Assembly (NCBI GenBank): GCA_015075185.1
Contig: JABTUW010000001.1
Span: forward strand, 806,001 to 870,000
DNA from: Anaerolineales bacterium
GTDB lineage: Bacteria; Chloroflexota; Anaerolineae; 4572-78; J111
Direction: 5' to 3'
Length of the DNA stretch: 64,000 bases
Both the position numbers and the translations under genes were made by a program. The notes beneath the pieces were generated by a model, which saw only the letters and a list, made by a program, of their open reading frames with translations, ran no database searches and had not been told where the DNA came from. Shown here piece after piece: positions 1 to 7,131 of this stretch; position 1 is the first letter of the stretch, and each line of letters starts with the position of its first letter.

Positions 1-436
1 GAATCGAGACCGAGGGGGTCCGCCCGGCGATTTTGCTGGGCCAGCCGGCAAAGTGGTAGACCTGCCGGGCCGCGACCCGGCTGTCAATAGCGCGGGTATG
101 GTGGATGGGCTTGCCGTTGTCCAGCGACTCCAGTTCGGCCAGCTCGCTGGCATGCGCGGTGATAAGATCGCCCAGGCGGCGCATAAGACTCTCACGCTGG
201 GCCGGCGGCAGAGTGCCCCAGCCGGCTTCAAAGGCTTGCCGGGCCGCAGCCACGGCCCGGTCCACGTCCTCTGGACCTGCTGCAGCCAGGTCGGCCAGCC
301 GGGTCCCATCAGATGGGTTATAGCTGGTAAAAGTTTCGCCCGAAGCTGCCGCGACCCATTCGCCGCCAATTAGTAACTTCAGCGGTGACTGCGTCAGAAA
401 GCGAGTCGTACCGGGCGATAAGGGCTGGATGGGCAT
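1..436 (-). CDS. aldehyde dehydrogenase, N-terminal part (cut by window edge)
   Basis: The minus-strand reading frame opens with ATG at 434-436 and stays open to base 1, so only the first ~145 residues are visible. After a short leader it reads LIGGEWVAAASGETF, then NPSDGTRLADLAAAGPEDVD and an AVAAARQAF segment. This is the usual start of the NAD(P)-dependent aldehyde dehydrogenase superfamily (cofactor-binding domain; the catalytic Cys and Glu lie beyond the window). ALDHs oxidise aldehydes to carboxylates in the cytoplasm. The gene lies 140 bp downstream of an iron-containing alcohol dehydrogenase on the same strand, so an alcohol-to-aldehyde-to-acid route is a reasonable but unproved guess. 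Substrate cannot be assigned. Confidence 0.9.
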   Translation of the reverse strand, partial: MPIQPLSPGTTRFLTQSPLKLLIGGEWVAAASGETFTSYNPSDGTRLADLAAAGPEDVDRAVAAARQAFEAGWGTLPPAQRESLMRRLGDLITAHASELAELESLDNGKPIHHTRAIDSRVAARQVYHFAGWPSKIAGRTPSVSI

Positions 437-576
437 AAGTTTTTTCCTCTACTGTGAGAATGAGTGGCTCCGACCCCCTCCCAACCCTCCTTTAGGGGAG
501 GGCTAAACCTCCCTCTCCCTGCCAGGGAGAGGGTTGGGGAGAGGGTCAAAGCTCCACCTACGTAAATCTAATTCGG
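437..576. repeat. intergenic G/C-tract palindromes
   Basis: The gap between the two dehydrogenase genes holds inverted purine/pyrimidine runs: CCCTCC...GGAGGG at about 475-505 and CCCTCTCCCTG...CAGGGAGAGGG at about 512-535. A similar CCCCTCCCC...GGGGAGGGG palindrome sits at 23654-23695. They look like dispersed intergenic repeats that could also act as weak terminators. No gene is seen here. Confidence 0.5.
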
Positions 577-1722
577 CTAGCGCATCTGGGCCAGGAGGAC
601 TTCACAATCCGCCGCTGTTACCGAACGGGGATTGTTCTGCAGCAGCACCATGCGCGTCGTTTCCTCGGCGATAGCGGCCCAGTCCACGCCTTCTAGCGGC
701 TGGTTAAGTTCGTTCAGGTGAGTTGGCAGGCCCAGGCCGGCCACAAACTGAGTTAAGGCTGCGACCAGCGTTTCGCCCCCAGCCTCAACCGGCAAGCCAA
801 AGGCTTGATTGAGGCGCTGCACCCGCTCCGGGGAAACAGCAGGCAGGTTGAAGCGCATGGCGTAAGGCAAGATCAGGGCATTGGCCAGGCCATGATGCAA
901 ATGGAGATGACCGGTCAAGGGGCCGGACAAAGAGTGAACCAGCCCCAGCCCGGCATGGTCCATAGCCGTGCCGCCCCACAGCGCCGCCAGCATCATCGCC
1001 TGCCGGGCAGACATGTCACTCCCGTCAGCGACGGCCTGGGGCAGAGCAGTCCAGGCAGTTTCCATAGCCGCCAGGCAAAACTGGTCGGTGTAAGGGTTAG
1101 CCCGCCGCCCGATGTAACATTCCAGGGCGTGGATAAAGGCATCCATCCCAGTTGCCGCGGTTAAGCGGGGCGGCAGGGAGCGGGTCAGATCCGGGTCCAC
1201 AATCGCGGCATGCGGGAACATCTGCTGACTGAGCACGCCTTTTTTGAAGGGATTGTCCGGGTCAACAATGACCGCCACCCGGCTGACCTCGCTGCCGGTG
1301 CCGGCGGTCGTCGGCACGGCCAGCAGGGGCAGGCTCCGTTCGCTAATCCATTTGCCCCCCCACTGGTAGTCGCTATAACTGCCGCCGTTGCTCATGAGCA
1401 TAGCAACTGCCTTGGCCACGTCAATGGCGCTGCCGCCGCCCAGCGCGACCAGCGCCTGGACGTTCTGCTCGCAGGCCAGGGCCAGCCCGGCCGCAACCTC
1501 GACGGTGGTGGGGTTGCTGCTGACGTCGGTGAAGGTCGCCACGGCTCGCCCCGCTTCATTCAGGCTCGTTTGGACCTGGTCCGCCAGTCCTAACTGGACC
1601 AGGCCGGGATCGCTGACGAACAGGACTCGTTCGGCTTTGAGCACAGCCAGCTCACTCTGGAGGGCCTCTAGGGCCGGCTGGCCAAAGATGATTTTGGTAG
1701 GTAAGTAGTAGGTGAAGGTCAT
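577..1722 (-). CDS. iron-containing alcohol dehydrogenase
   Basis: The 381-residue protein is the normal length for group III (Fe-dependent) alcohol dehydrogenases, which interconvert alcohols and aldehydes with NAD(P)H. Diagnostic pieces are KIIFGQPALEAL at the N-terminus, the nucleotide-binding GGGSAIDVAK (about residue 95), TTAGTGSEVSRVAV, and the metal-binding histidines in FIHALECYIGRRANPYTD and HLHHGLANA. The frame is open 43 codons further upstream, but that stretch resembles no family member, so the ATG at 1722 is preferred. The gene follows the adenosine deaminase gene by 97 bp on the same strand and precedes an aldehyde dehydrogenase. The natural alcohol is unknown. Confidence 0.93.
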   Translation of the reverse strand: MTFTYYLPTKIIFGQPALEALQSELAVLKAERVLFVSDPGLVQLGLADQVQTSLNEAGRAVATFTDVSSNPTTVEVAAGLALACEQNVQALVALGGGSAIDVAKAVAMLMSNGGSYSDYQWGGKWISERSLPLLAVPTTAGTGSEVSRVAVIVDPDNPFKKGVLSQQMFPHAAIVDPDLTRSLPPRLTAATGMDAFIHALECYIGRRANPYTDQFCLAAMETAWTALPQAVADGSDMSARQAMMLAALWGGTAMDHAGLGLVHSLSGPLTGHLHLHHGLANALILPYAMRFNLPAVSPERVQRLNQAFGLPVEAGGETLVAALTQFVAGLGLPTHLNELNQPLEGVDWAAIAEETTRMVLLQNNPRSVTAADCEVLLAQMR

Positions 1723-1819
1723 AGTATGAGTTCTTTCGGGAGGAGTAGGGTATATCTCGGAATAATTTTTCCGGTTGATTGTATGACTCCTACCCGAATC
1801 CAGGCAAATTGTCAGGCAA

Positions 1820-2854
1820 TTATAAAAGATGTTCAACCCGCAAACGGGCAAATTCCCCCAGGAACTGCTGCTCCAATTCCAGGCGGGTGCTGGCAGGCAG
1901 CAAAGAAGCGCGGACCGCGTTGAGGGTTAATTGTTCCAGCGTTTCTCTACCCAGATGAAAGGTGTTCGCCACATGAAGATATTCCTCGGTTAAGGTGGTA
2001 TTGAACATGGGCGGGTCGTCGGAGTTGAGGGTCACGTAAAGCCCTTCTTGCAGCAAGCGCGGCAGGGCGTGAGCGGCCAGATGAGGGAACACCTTCAGGC
2101 AGACATTACTGGTGGGGCTGACCTCCAACGGGATCTGGCGTTCGCGCAGTTCAGCCACCAAAGCAGGGTCTTCCAGGCAGCGCACCCCATGCCCGATGCG
2201 CACGGCGTGCAGCGCCCGCAGCGCGCCCCAGATGCTCTCCGGCCCAACGGTTTCGCCGGCATGGGGCACGCTGGGCAGCCCGGCCGCCCAAGCCCGATCA
2301 AAGGCAGCCTTGAACTTCTCCGGCGGGTTATCCACTTCCGGCCCTCCCAACCCCAGCGCCACCACTCCCTCACCCATCGCGCCGATGGCCCACTCGGCGG
2401 TCAGCAGGCCCTCTTGAGCGGAGACCGAACGCGGAATATCCAGCACCAGGCCCATCGTCACCCCCATCTCCGCCTCAGCCCAGGCGCGGGCGCGCTCAAG
2501 CGCCGCGAGCTGCTCCGGGAAGGGCAGCTTGCGCAAGAGGTAGTGGGTGTAAGGGGTATAGGTGACTTCGCTGTAGCGGATGTTCTGGGCGGCCTGCCCA
2601 GCTAAAAACTCGCGGGCAATCAGTTCGATGTCGTCGGGGGTGCGCAGGCAGGAGGAGACGGCCAGGTAAATCTCGATAAAATGGGGGAAATCGGTGAAGG
2701 TGTACCAGGCGCGTAACCCTTCGACCGTCCTGGCCGGCAGGTCAACCTGGTGACGCTGGGCCAGGGCCAGCAGCGTTTCGGGCCGGATGGAGCCTTCCAG
2801 GTGGACGTGCAGTTCCACCTTGGGCATGGCTTGGATGAAGGTTGCCAGGGTCAT
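1820..2854 (-). CDS. add: adenosine deaminase family protein
   Basis: The 344-residue amidohydrolase shows the full adenosine/AMP deaminase signature: zinc ligands H16 and H18 in ELHVHLEGS, H198 and E201 in PHAGET, H222 in RIGHGVRC, SPTSN at 246-250, and the D279-D280 pair in LNSDDPP. It should hydrolytically deaminate adenosine or deoxyadenosine to inosine in the cytoplasm. Closely related subfamilies deaminate adenine or aminodeoxyfutalosine and cannot be excluded by eye. It begins 7 bp after the upstream membrane-protein gene on the same strand, suggesting co-transcription. Confidence 0.92.
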   Translation of the reverse strand: MTLATFIQAMPKVELHVHLEGSIRPETLLALAQRHQVDLPARTVEGLRAWYTFTDFPHFIEIYLAVSSCLRTPDDIELIAREFLAGQAAQNIRYSEVTYTPYTHYLLRKLPFPEQLAALERARAWAEAEMGVTMGLVLDIPRSVSAQEGLLTAEWAIGAMGEGVVALGLGGPEVDNPPEKFKAAFDRAWAAGLPSVPHAGETVGPESIWGALRALHAVRIGHGVRCLEDPALVAELRERQIPLEVSPTSNVCLKVFPHLAAHALPRLLQEGLYVTLNSDDPPMFNTTLTEEYLHVANTFHLGRETLEQLTLNAVRASLLPASTRLELEQQFLGEFARLRVEHLL

Positions 2855-2861
2855 GGGGTTT

Positions 2862-3632
2862 TTATCCTTTCAGTATTCCTCTGTCATCAGGCGGTCTGTC
2901 TTCGGGATTCAATAAGGCCACCACCACCTGCGGCTGCTCCGGCAGATACTTGACCGGAATGACGGCTCCAACGGCTGGCATAATGGAGGGATGCCGCCGG
3001 ATGAGCTGCCGGATGGTGACCGGATAGGCTGCTCCTGCCGGGGGCATGACCTCCAGGTCCAGGTGATAGAGTCTGGCTGAATCGTACGTGGGTAAACGCC
3101 GGCCGATGCCCGTATTTGTCACCTTGAGGATGCGCGCCTTGGCCGGCGTCCCGGCATAACGGGCGTACTCGTAGGCGGACCGGCGGGGAAACAGGGTGGC
3201 GCTGTGGGCGAGCAGGGCGAAGCCCAGGGCCAGCATGATGTTGGCCATGACCAGCAGCAAGGGCCGCTCCCCAGGGGTATGAGGGCTGGCCGCGACCAGG
3301 AAGCTAAGGCCCAGACTGACCGCGATGCCCCCACCGGCCAGATCAACGACCAGCAGCCTGCGCCGAGTCCGCTCCATTTGCGCGATGATCGTTATCAGGG
3401 GACTGTGAGCAAAGGAAGGATGATCGGGGTACAGCGGGGTGCGGCGGGCGAGGACATAACAGAAGGCCATAAAGAAGAGAGCCTGGCTGAACAGCGGGAC
3501 GCCAAATGACAGCGGCCACCCCCAGAAACGGATGCTGCCAACACCGGCAAAGCCAATACAGAGCAGGTTGAGGCAGCCGAGCGCCGCCAGGGCCGGCCAG
3601 TGCCCTTGAGCGGGCATAGGTTGGCGGTCCAT
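2862..3632 (-). CDS. four-TM membrane protein with C-terminal soluble domain
   Basis: A 256-residue protein of unrecognised function. Four hydrophobic helices are visible as two hairpins (about 13-30 and 38-60, then about 95-113 and 120-143). They are followed by a cytosolic-looking C-terminal domain with KARILKVTNTGIG, YHLDLEVMPPAG and a final VIPVKYLPEQPQVVVAL stretch. The last pattern resembles small beta-rich domains found behind TM hairpins (DUF3592-like), but the match is not strong enough to name it. It is the first gene of a minus-strand cluster with adenosine deaminase 7 bp downstream. Confidence 0.75.
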   Translation of the reverse strand: MDRQPMPAQGHWPALAALGCLNLLCIGFAGVGSIRFWGWPLSFGVPLFSQALFFMAFCYVLARRTPLYPDHPSFAHSPLITIIAQMERTRRRLLVVDLAGGGIAVSLGLSFLVAASPHTPGERPLLLVMANIMLALGFALLAHSATLFPRRSAYEYARYAGTPAKARILKVTNTGIGRRLPTYDSARLYHLDLEVMPPAGAAYPVTIRQLIRRHPSIMPAVGAVIPVKYLPEQPQVVVALLNPEDRPPDDRGILKG

Positions 3633-3820
3633 CTGGTCTCTCTCCCTCTCCCCCCGAACGGTGCGCCCGCTTCCGGCGGGAGGAAACGCTTGAGGGGCAC
3701 AGCTAAAACAAACTTTTTTCCTGAGACAAGGTCAGACTTGCCTCGGTGAATAATATTTGGGGACGGCCAATTGTCAAAAAATGATATTTTGGAATGTTCA
3801 TCTCTTAATTCATTCAATAA

Positions 3821-3865
3821 CCCCCAATTTTTGGGGTTTTCAAACACCAAATATTAAGGTATAAA
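3821..3865 (+). promoter_or_regulatory. palindrome-promoter module A
   Basis: The palindrome CCCCCAATTTTTGGGG (3821-3836) is followed without gap by a -35-like TTTTCA (3837-3842), a 17-nt spacer and a -10 TATAAA (3860-3865). The arrangement repeats at 35672-35716 and 57585-57630. Transcription would run towards the DUF4469 gene at 4152, giving a leader of about 280 nt that carries a REP palindrome. Promoter strength and the binding protein are inferred only. Confidence 0.55.
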
Positions 3866-3905
3866 TTTAGCATTGTTAAAAAGTCGCGGCTGGCGTTTAC
3901 AGGTC

Positions 3906-3944
3906 AGACCGCAGAGGTACGCTTCGCTAAGACCTCTGCGGTCT
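3906..3944. repeat. REP-type palindrome, copy 1
   Basis: Arms AGACCGCAGAGGT (3906-3918) and ACCTCTGCGGTCT (3932-3944) are exact reverse complements around a 13-nt loop. It is the same stem as four 33-nt copies at 4885, 6383, 6663 and 7077, with a larger loop. All lie within 3.2 kb of the transposase gene at 6449. Confidence 0.9.
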
Positions 3945-4151
3945 CGGTTCCACAACTGCTACAGTTTAGCAAGCGCCGCACAACAGCAGACGGGTTCAGC
4001 CGCCGGCCTGATTTTGAAAACCCGGCCTGCCAGAGGAGATCATCGTGCCATACCCTTAAAGCCTCGTGCCCCCTTATCCTTTCAATACCCACTTCGTTTT
4101 CAAATCCAAATTTTTCTAAAACCGAATCAATTTGAAGAAAGGTTCACTTAA

Positions 4152-4850
4152 ATGACAATTTCATATGCGTTGTACAAAAATCATTTAACCAACGGGGCCA
4201 ATCATTACCGGGCCATCGTTCAATCCGGCGGGACGCGCAACCTGGAAGGGGTGGTCAAAGAGATGGCCGTGCGCGGCCTGATTACTAACCAGGCCGAAAC
4301 CCTGGCCATCCTGCTCAACTACTACGCCACCATCGAAAGCATGGTCCTGGACGGTTTGCGGGTGGTGACGCCGGGCGGCAACTATGGGGTCAGCATCAAG
4401 GGCAACTTTGAGGGCCAGACCGACGCCTTTACCCCCAGCCGCCACAGCATCGAAGCCATCGTTAGCCCCAGCGCCCAACTGCGCCGCACAATTCAGGAGA
4501 AAGCGCAGACGCAAAAGCAGGAAGCCACCGAGCCGCGCCCTAACCTGTTGGAATACGTTGACCTGAACAGCGAGGAGCGTGACAGCCGGTTAACTCCTGG
4601 CGGCATGGGCCAACTAACCGGCTACCGCCTGAAGTTCGACCCGGCTGACCCCGCCCAGGGCATCTTCTTTGTCGCCGCCGACAGTACCACCACCCGCGTC
4701 AGCGTGGTGGGTAAAAACACGGCCACCGAGTTGATGTTCCTGGTCCCGGCCAGCCTGACCCCCGGCGACTACAGCCTGGAGGTGCGCAGCAACTTTGGCC
4801 CGGAAACCTTACGGGTTGGCAGCCTCAGCGTGATGCTGACTGTAAGTTAA
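4152..4850 (+). CDS. HU-like DNA-binding protein with C-terminal Ig-like (DUF4469-type) domain
   Basis: The 232-residue protein starts SYALYKNHLTNGANHYRAIV and continues with GVVKEMAVRGLITNQAETLAILLNYYATIES. This is the layout of the HU/IHF-like (Bvu_2165-type) domain of about 120 residues. It is followed after a charged linker (TQKQEATEPRP) by a beta-sandwich region of about 155-232 (GQLTGYRLKFDPADPAQGIFF ... VPASLTPGDYSLEVRS), matching the DUF4469 arrangement. Such proteins are thought to bind DNA as nucleoid-type factors; the role here is unknown. An intrinsic terminator follows at 4925, so the gene looks monocistronic. It lies downstream of palindrome-promoter module A. Confidence 0.8.
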   Translation: MTISYALYKNHLTNGANHYRAIVQSGGTRNLEGVVKEMAVRGLITNQAETLAILLNYYATIESMVLDGLRVVTPGGNYGVSIKGNFEGQTDAFTPSRHSIEAIVSPSAQLRRTIQEKAQTQKQEATEPRPNLLEYVDLNSEERDSRLTPGGMGQLTGYRLKFDPADPAQGIFFVAADSTTTRVSVVGKNTATELMFLVPASLTPGDYSLEVRSNFGPETLRVGSLSVMLTVS

Positions 4851-4884
4851 GACCGTTTAAAGACCGCAGCGGTTTTAAGACCGC

Positions 4885-4917
4885 AGACCGCAGAGGTTTT
4901 GAAAACCTCTGCGGTCT
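4885..4917. repeat. REP-type palindrome, copy 2 (33 nt)
   Basis: A perfect 33-nt palindrome with 16-nt arms (AGACCGCAGAGGTTTT and its complement) around a single G. Partial arms of the same sequence precede it at about 4861-4884. It sits between the DUF4469 stop codon and the terminator. Confidence 0.93.
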
Positions 4918-4924
4918 TACTCGA

Positions 4925-4964
4925 CAGCCCCCAATCGAGAACTTGGTTGGGGGCTGTTTGTTTT
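4925..4964 (+). terminator. intrinsic terminator after DUF4469 gene
   Basis: CAGCCCCCAA pairs with TTGGGGGCTG across a short loop (one T bulged in the right arm) and is followed by TTTGTTTT. The stem is strong and located 75 bp after the stop codon. Confidence 0.75.
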
Positions 4965-5000
4965 GGCTTGAGAGGGGAAAAAGATAGTAATCCTTTTTGT

Positions 5001-5116
5001 AAAACTATTATGGTAGTTTTAGCAGAATCATCCTAATAGTTTTGGGAGAATCATTGTGATAGTTTTATCAGAATCATCACAATGGTTTTGCGAGAATCAT
5101 GGTAATAGTTCTGCTG
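5001..5116. repeat. 23-bp degenerate tandem array, iteron-like
   Basis: The first element is a 20-bp inverted repeat, AAAACTA (5001-5007) with TAGTTTT (5014-5020). It is followed by four units of 22-23 bp starting at 5026, 5049, 5072 and 5095, each of the form AATCAT-n3-AATAGTTTT-n3-AG with changing n positions. The array ends 49 bp before the unknown gene at 5166. Regular spacing of about two helical turns suggests a protein-binding array; no function is proven. Confidence 0.75.
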
Positions 5117-5150
5117 TAATTAAGTTGAACGGTACAAAATCTGATTTTCA

Positions 5151-5159
5151 TGTTATACT
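5151..5159 (+). promoter_or_regulatory. extended -10 promoter of the 5166 gene
   Basis: TGTTATACT matches an extended -10 (TGnTATAnT). The expected start site, 6-7 nt downstream, coincides with the ATG at 5166, and no ribosome-binding site precedes that ATG, so the message may be leaderless. No good -35 box is visible at 17 nt. Confidence 0.45.
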
Positions 5160-5165
5160 CGTATT

Positions 5166-5939
5166 ATGCAATTGACTCAGCAAAGTAGGGAGACTTTGAA
5201 TCAACAAATCAGAAATGTCTTGTTTGAGACAATCCAAATCTTATTCCCTCTGAATGTTGATCCAGGCAGCCTTATCAAGCCCCACAATTGGCGAGATAGA
5301 AGATATGTCGGCGAGAAAGACGGAAGAGTTGTGACCTGGCGGGGATATAGCGCTAATTTGGTCGCAGTTGATTTCCGCTATCGCGCTATTTTTATAGATA
5401 CTGTAGATAATGTGCTACCCCAATTGGAAAGAGTACAGTTGTTTGGAGAAGATTTTGCCCAGGCTATATCTGATTTGCCACATTTTATTGTTATGTTTGT
5501 TCTTGATTTTCCTCTGGAAACCTTACAAGCTATCAGAGATCAGGGTTTCACCCCAAGAAAAATGCCGAAAGCATTGCATGCTTGTATTATAACCAGCATA
5601 GATGAATTTATAGCGTCTCATCCATTTTACTGGTCGGCCCAAATAGCGCGGTTAGTAGTGGTGCAGAGGATTTTGTCAATTCATCGCAAGCCCTTGGATA
5701 CAAATGAAGTTCCCCTACAAAACCTGTTATACAAATCAGGATATTTGCATTCTTACATCGTAAAGGGTGGTTTAGAGTTACATAAACTGAGCCGCCCCAG
5801 AAAGGCTGGCGACTTTGGTCATGACTTACAGGCTTTGGTAAATAACCCAAACATACTGCCTTTACAATCTTTTCGGTTGGGTATTGAATTGTATACGGGA
5901 GCGATTGGGTATCATCTTAACACCATTCCCCAGTTGTAA
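5166..5939 (+). CDS. hypothetical protein (257 aa), AT-rich
   Basis: I do not recognise the family. The protein is soluble, with mixed alpha/beta character, no signal peptide and no transmembrane helix. Local features include a PHNWRDRRYVGEKDGRVVTWRGYSA-type basic/aromatic stretch (about 40-63), which is not a known catalytic motif, and hydrophobic segments VDFRYRAIFIDTV and HFIVMFVLDFPLETL. Codon usage and base composition are visibly more AT-rich than in neighbouring genes, which fits recent acquisition. It is preceded by the 23-bp array and followed 20 bp later by a small frame of similar composition, with the RAYT element beyond. An accessory function is likely but unspecified. Confidence 0.7.
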   Translation: MQLTQQSRETLNQQIRNVLFETIQILFPLNVDPGSLIKPHNWRDRRYVGEKDGRVVTWRGYSANLVAVDFRYRAIFIDTVDNVLPQLERVQLFGEDFAQAISDLPHFIVMFVLDFPLETLQAIRDQGFTPRKMPKALHACIITSIDEFIASHPFYWSAQIARLVVVQRILSIHRKPLDTNEVPLQNLLYKSGYLHSYIVKGGLELHKLSRPRKAGDFGHDLQALVNNPNILPLQSFRLGIELYTGAIGYHLNTIPQL

Positions 5940-5959
5940 ATCAATTTGACTTAAAAGGA

Positions 5960-6175
5960 ATGATCGTTATCTCAAAAGATAATCCCTGGCCTGTTCTGAG
6001 TCGAGTTGCAAATGATTTTCACTTCCCAATCTTTGCAGCGGAGAAAATATCGGAAATGGGCTCTAATGTGTCTGTCGCTATTCATCATTTGCCTCTTGAT
6101 CAGGTTATTTCAGATTTAGCTTTACTTCGTGACGAATTAGAAACGCTGATTCCTGCTATCCCAGTTTTTAACTGA
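5960..6175 (+). CDS. hypothetical small protein (71 aa)
   Basis: This small frame starts 20 bp after the 257-residue gene and shares its AT-rich composition, so it may be translated from the same message. The C-terminal half (VSVAIHHLPLDQVISDLALLRDELETLIP) looks helical and amphipathic. The only purine-rich motif (AAAAGGA) almost touches the ATG, so the start is doubtful and the frame could be the tail of a longer lost gene. No family is recognised. Confidence 0.45.
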   Translation: MIVISKDNPWPVLSRVANDFHFPIFAAEKISEMGSNVSVAIHHLPLDQVISDLALLRDELETLIPAIPVFN

Positions 6176-6382
6176 ATTTTGCCTGGTACAACCAAACTGT
6201 CTGACAATTGCGACTGCTTAAAGAACTGGCGTTGGGATGCAGGGTTCTATCTTAGGACTACATTTGATGGAAATTGAACCTGGCAAGCAGCGAAGATTAA
6301 ATATTTGGCAGTGGAAGCTTTGATGGCGACTGTTGCAGCTTATACATTGAGCAAGCGTTGAGGCAGGATAACAAACAAAACT
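6176..6382. other. non-coding stretch, possible gene remnant
   Basis: No intact gene is seen. A frame from 6237 reads MQGSILGLHLMEIEPGKQRR and continues to a stop at 6323. A second frame picks up as MATVAAYTLSKR to 6360, as if one short coding sequence had been frameshifted. This may be a decayed fragment but no parent family is recognised. Confidence 0.3.
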
Positions 6383-6415
6383 AGACCGCAGAGGTTTTGG
6401 AAACCTCTGCGGTCT
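6383..6415. repeat. REP-type palindrome, copy 3 (left flank of RAYT)
   Basis: A 33-nt palindrome, AGACCGCAGAGGTTTT with complementary right arm, 34 bp upstream of the transposase start. A degenerate extra arm (CGCTGCGGTCC) follows at about 6423-6433. Confidence 0.93.
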
Positions 6416-6448
6416 CTTCAATCGCTGCGGTCCAGTCCGGAAAACTTC

Positions 6449-7063
6449 ATGCAAACCTCCACCCCTCTCGAATACGGCCAGTATTACCATATTTACAATC
6501 GCGGCAACAACCGCGAAAATATCTTCTTTGAGGAGCGGAACTATCACTACTTCTTGAAATTGTATACCAAGTACATTGTGCCGGTGGCGGATACCTACGC
6601 TTACTGCCTGATGAGGAACCATTTTCACTTTCTGGTACGGATCAAGCCGGTGGAGGAATTGGAGACCGCAGAGGTTTCAGAGACCTCTGCGGTCTTGCTT
6701 CCCAAACCCAACCTGCAATTCGGGCATCTCCTCAACAGCTATGCCAAAGCGATCAATAAAGCCTATCACCGCACGGGCAGCCTCTTCCAAAGTCGTTTTG
6801 GCAGACTATTGGTTGACTCAGATCGTTACTTCATCCACCTTGTCACTTATATTCACCAGAATCCGCAAAAGCATGGCTTTGTGGATGATTTTCGGACTTA
6901 TCCTTATTCCTCCTATTCTGCCATCCGCTTTCAGAAAAAGAGCCAGGTAAAAACCGGCGATGTTTTGGCCTGGTTTAGCGGCCTGGACTCCTTCCATCGT
7001 TGCCATCAAACCCCGGCCAATGAAAAAGAGATCGAACATCTGCTGGTGGATGATTTCTTTTAG
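6449..7063 (+). CDS. REP-associated tyrosine transposase (RAYT, Y1_Tnp / TnpA_REP family)
   Basis: The 204-residue protein carries the HUH nuclease motif H58-F-H60 in LMRNHFHFLV and the catalytic tyrosine in YIHQNPQKHG (about Y134). The family-typical HIYNRGNNRENIFFEE, SYAKAINKAYHRTGSLFQSRF and YPYSSY segments are present. RAYTs are single-domain relatives of IS200/IS605 transposases that cut single-stranded DNA at REP hairpins. The gene is flanked by 33-nt palindromes at 6383-6415 and 7077-7109, and a third copy at 6663-6695 encodes residues 72-83. Because 33 nt is 11 codons the frame survives. The insertion falls between the HUH motif and the helical core, so activity is plausible but unproved. 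Confidence 0.92.
   Translation: MQTSTPLEYGQYYHIYNRGNNRENIFFEERNYHYFLKLYTKYIVPVADTYAYCLMRNHFHFLVRIKPVEELETAEVSETSAVLLPKPNLQFGHLLNSYAKAINKAYHRTGSLFQSRFGRLLVDSDRYFIHLVTYIHQNPQKHGFVDDFRTYPYSSYSAIRFQKKSQVKTGDVLAWFSGLDSFHRCHQTPANEKEIEHLLVDDFF
6663..6695. repeat. REP-type palindrome, copy 4, inside the RAYT coding sequence
   Basis: A 33-nt palindrome with AGACCGCAGAGGT arms, lying in frame in the transposase gene and translated as TAEVSETSAVLL. It has the same outer stem as the flanking copies; only the central bases differ. Confidence 0.93.
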
Positions 7064-7076
7064 AGACCGGAGGTTT

Positions 7077-7109
7077 AGACCGCAGAGGTCTTAAAGACCT
7101 CTGCGGTCT
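7077..7109. repeat. REP-type palindrome, copy 5 (right flank of RAYT)
   Basis: A 33-nt palindrome with arms AGACCGCAGAGGTCTT and complement, 13 bp after the transposase stop codon. A partial arm (AGACCGGAGGTTT) precedes it at about 7064-7076. It also forms the spacer before the ribulokinase ribosome-binding site. Confidence 0.93.
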
Positions 7110-7131
7110 GGTAATCCATTCAGGAGAGTAG

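Larger units (their letters stand above)
3633..4151. other. 519-bp divergent intergenic region
   Basis: This separates the minus-strand cluster from the plus-strand DUF4469 gene. It contains short GC palindromes next to 3632, a CCCCCA/TGGGG palindrome abutting a sigma70-like promoter (3821-3865) and a REP-type palindrome (3906-3944). No convincing gene is seen: the short frames across 3873-4151 have no ribosome-binding site or recognisable protein. Confidence 0.6.
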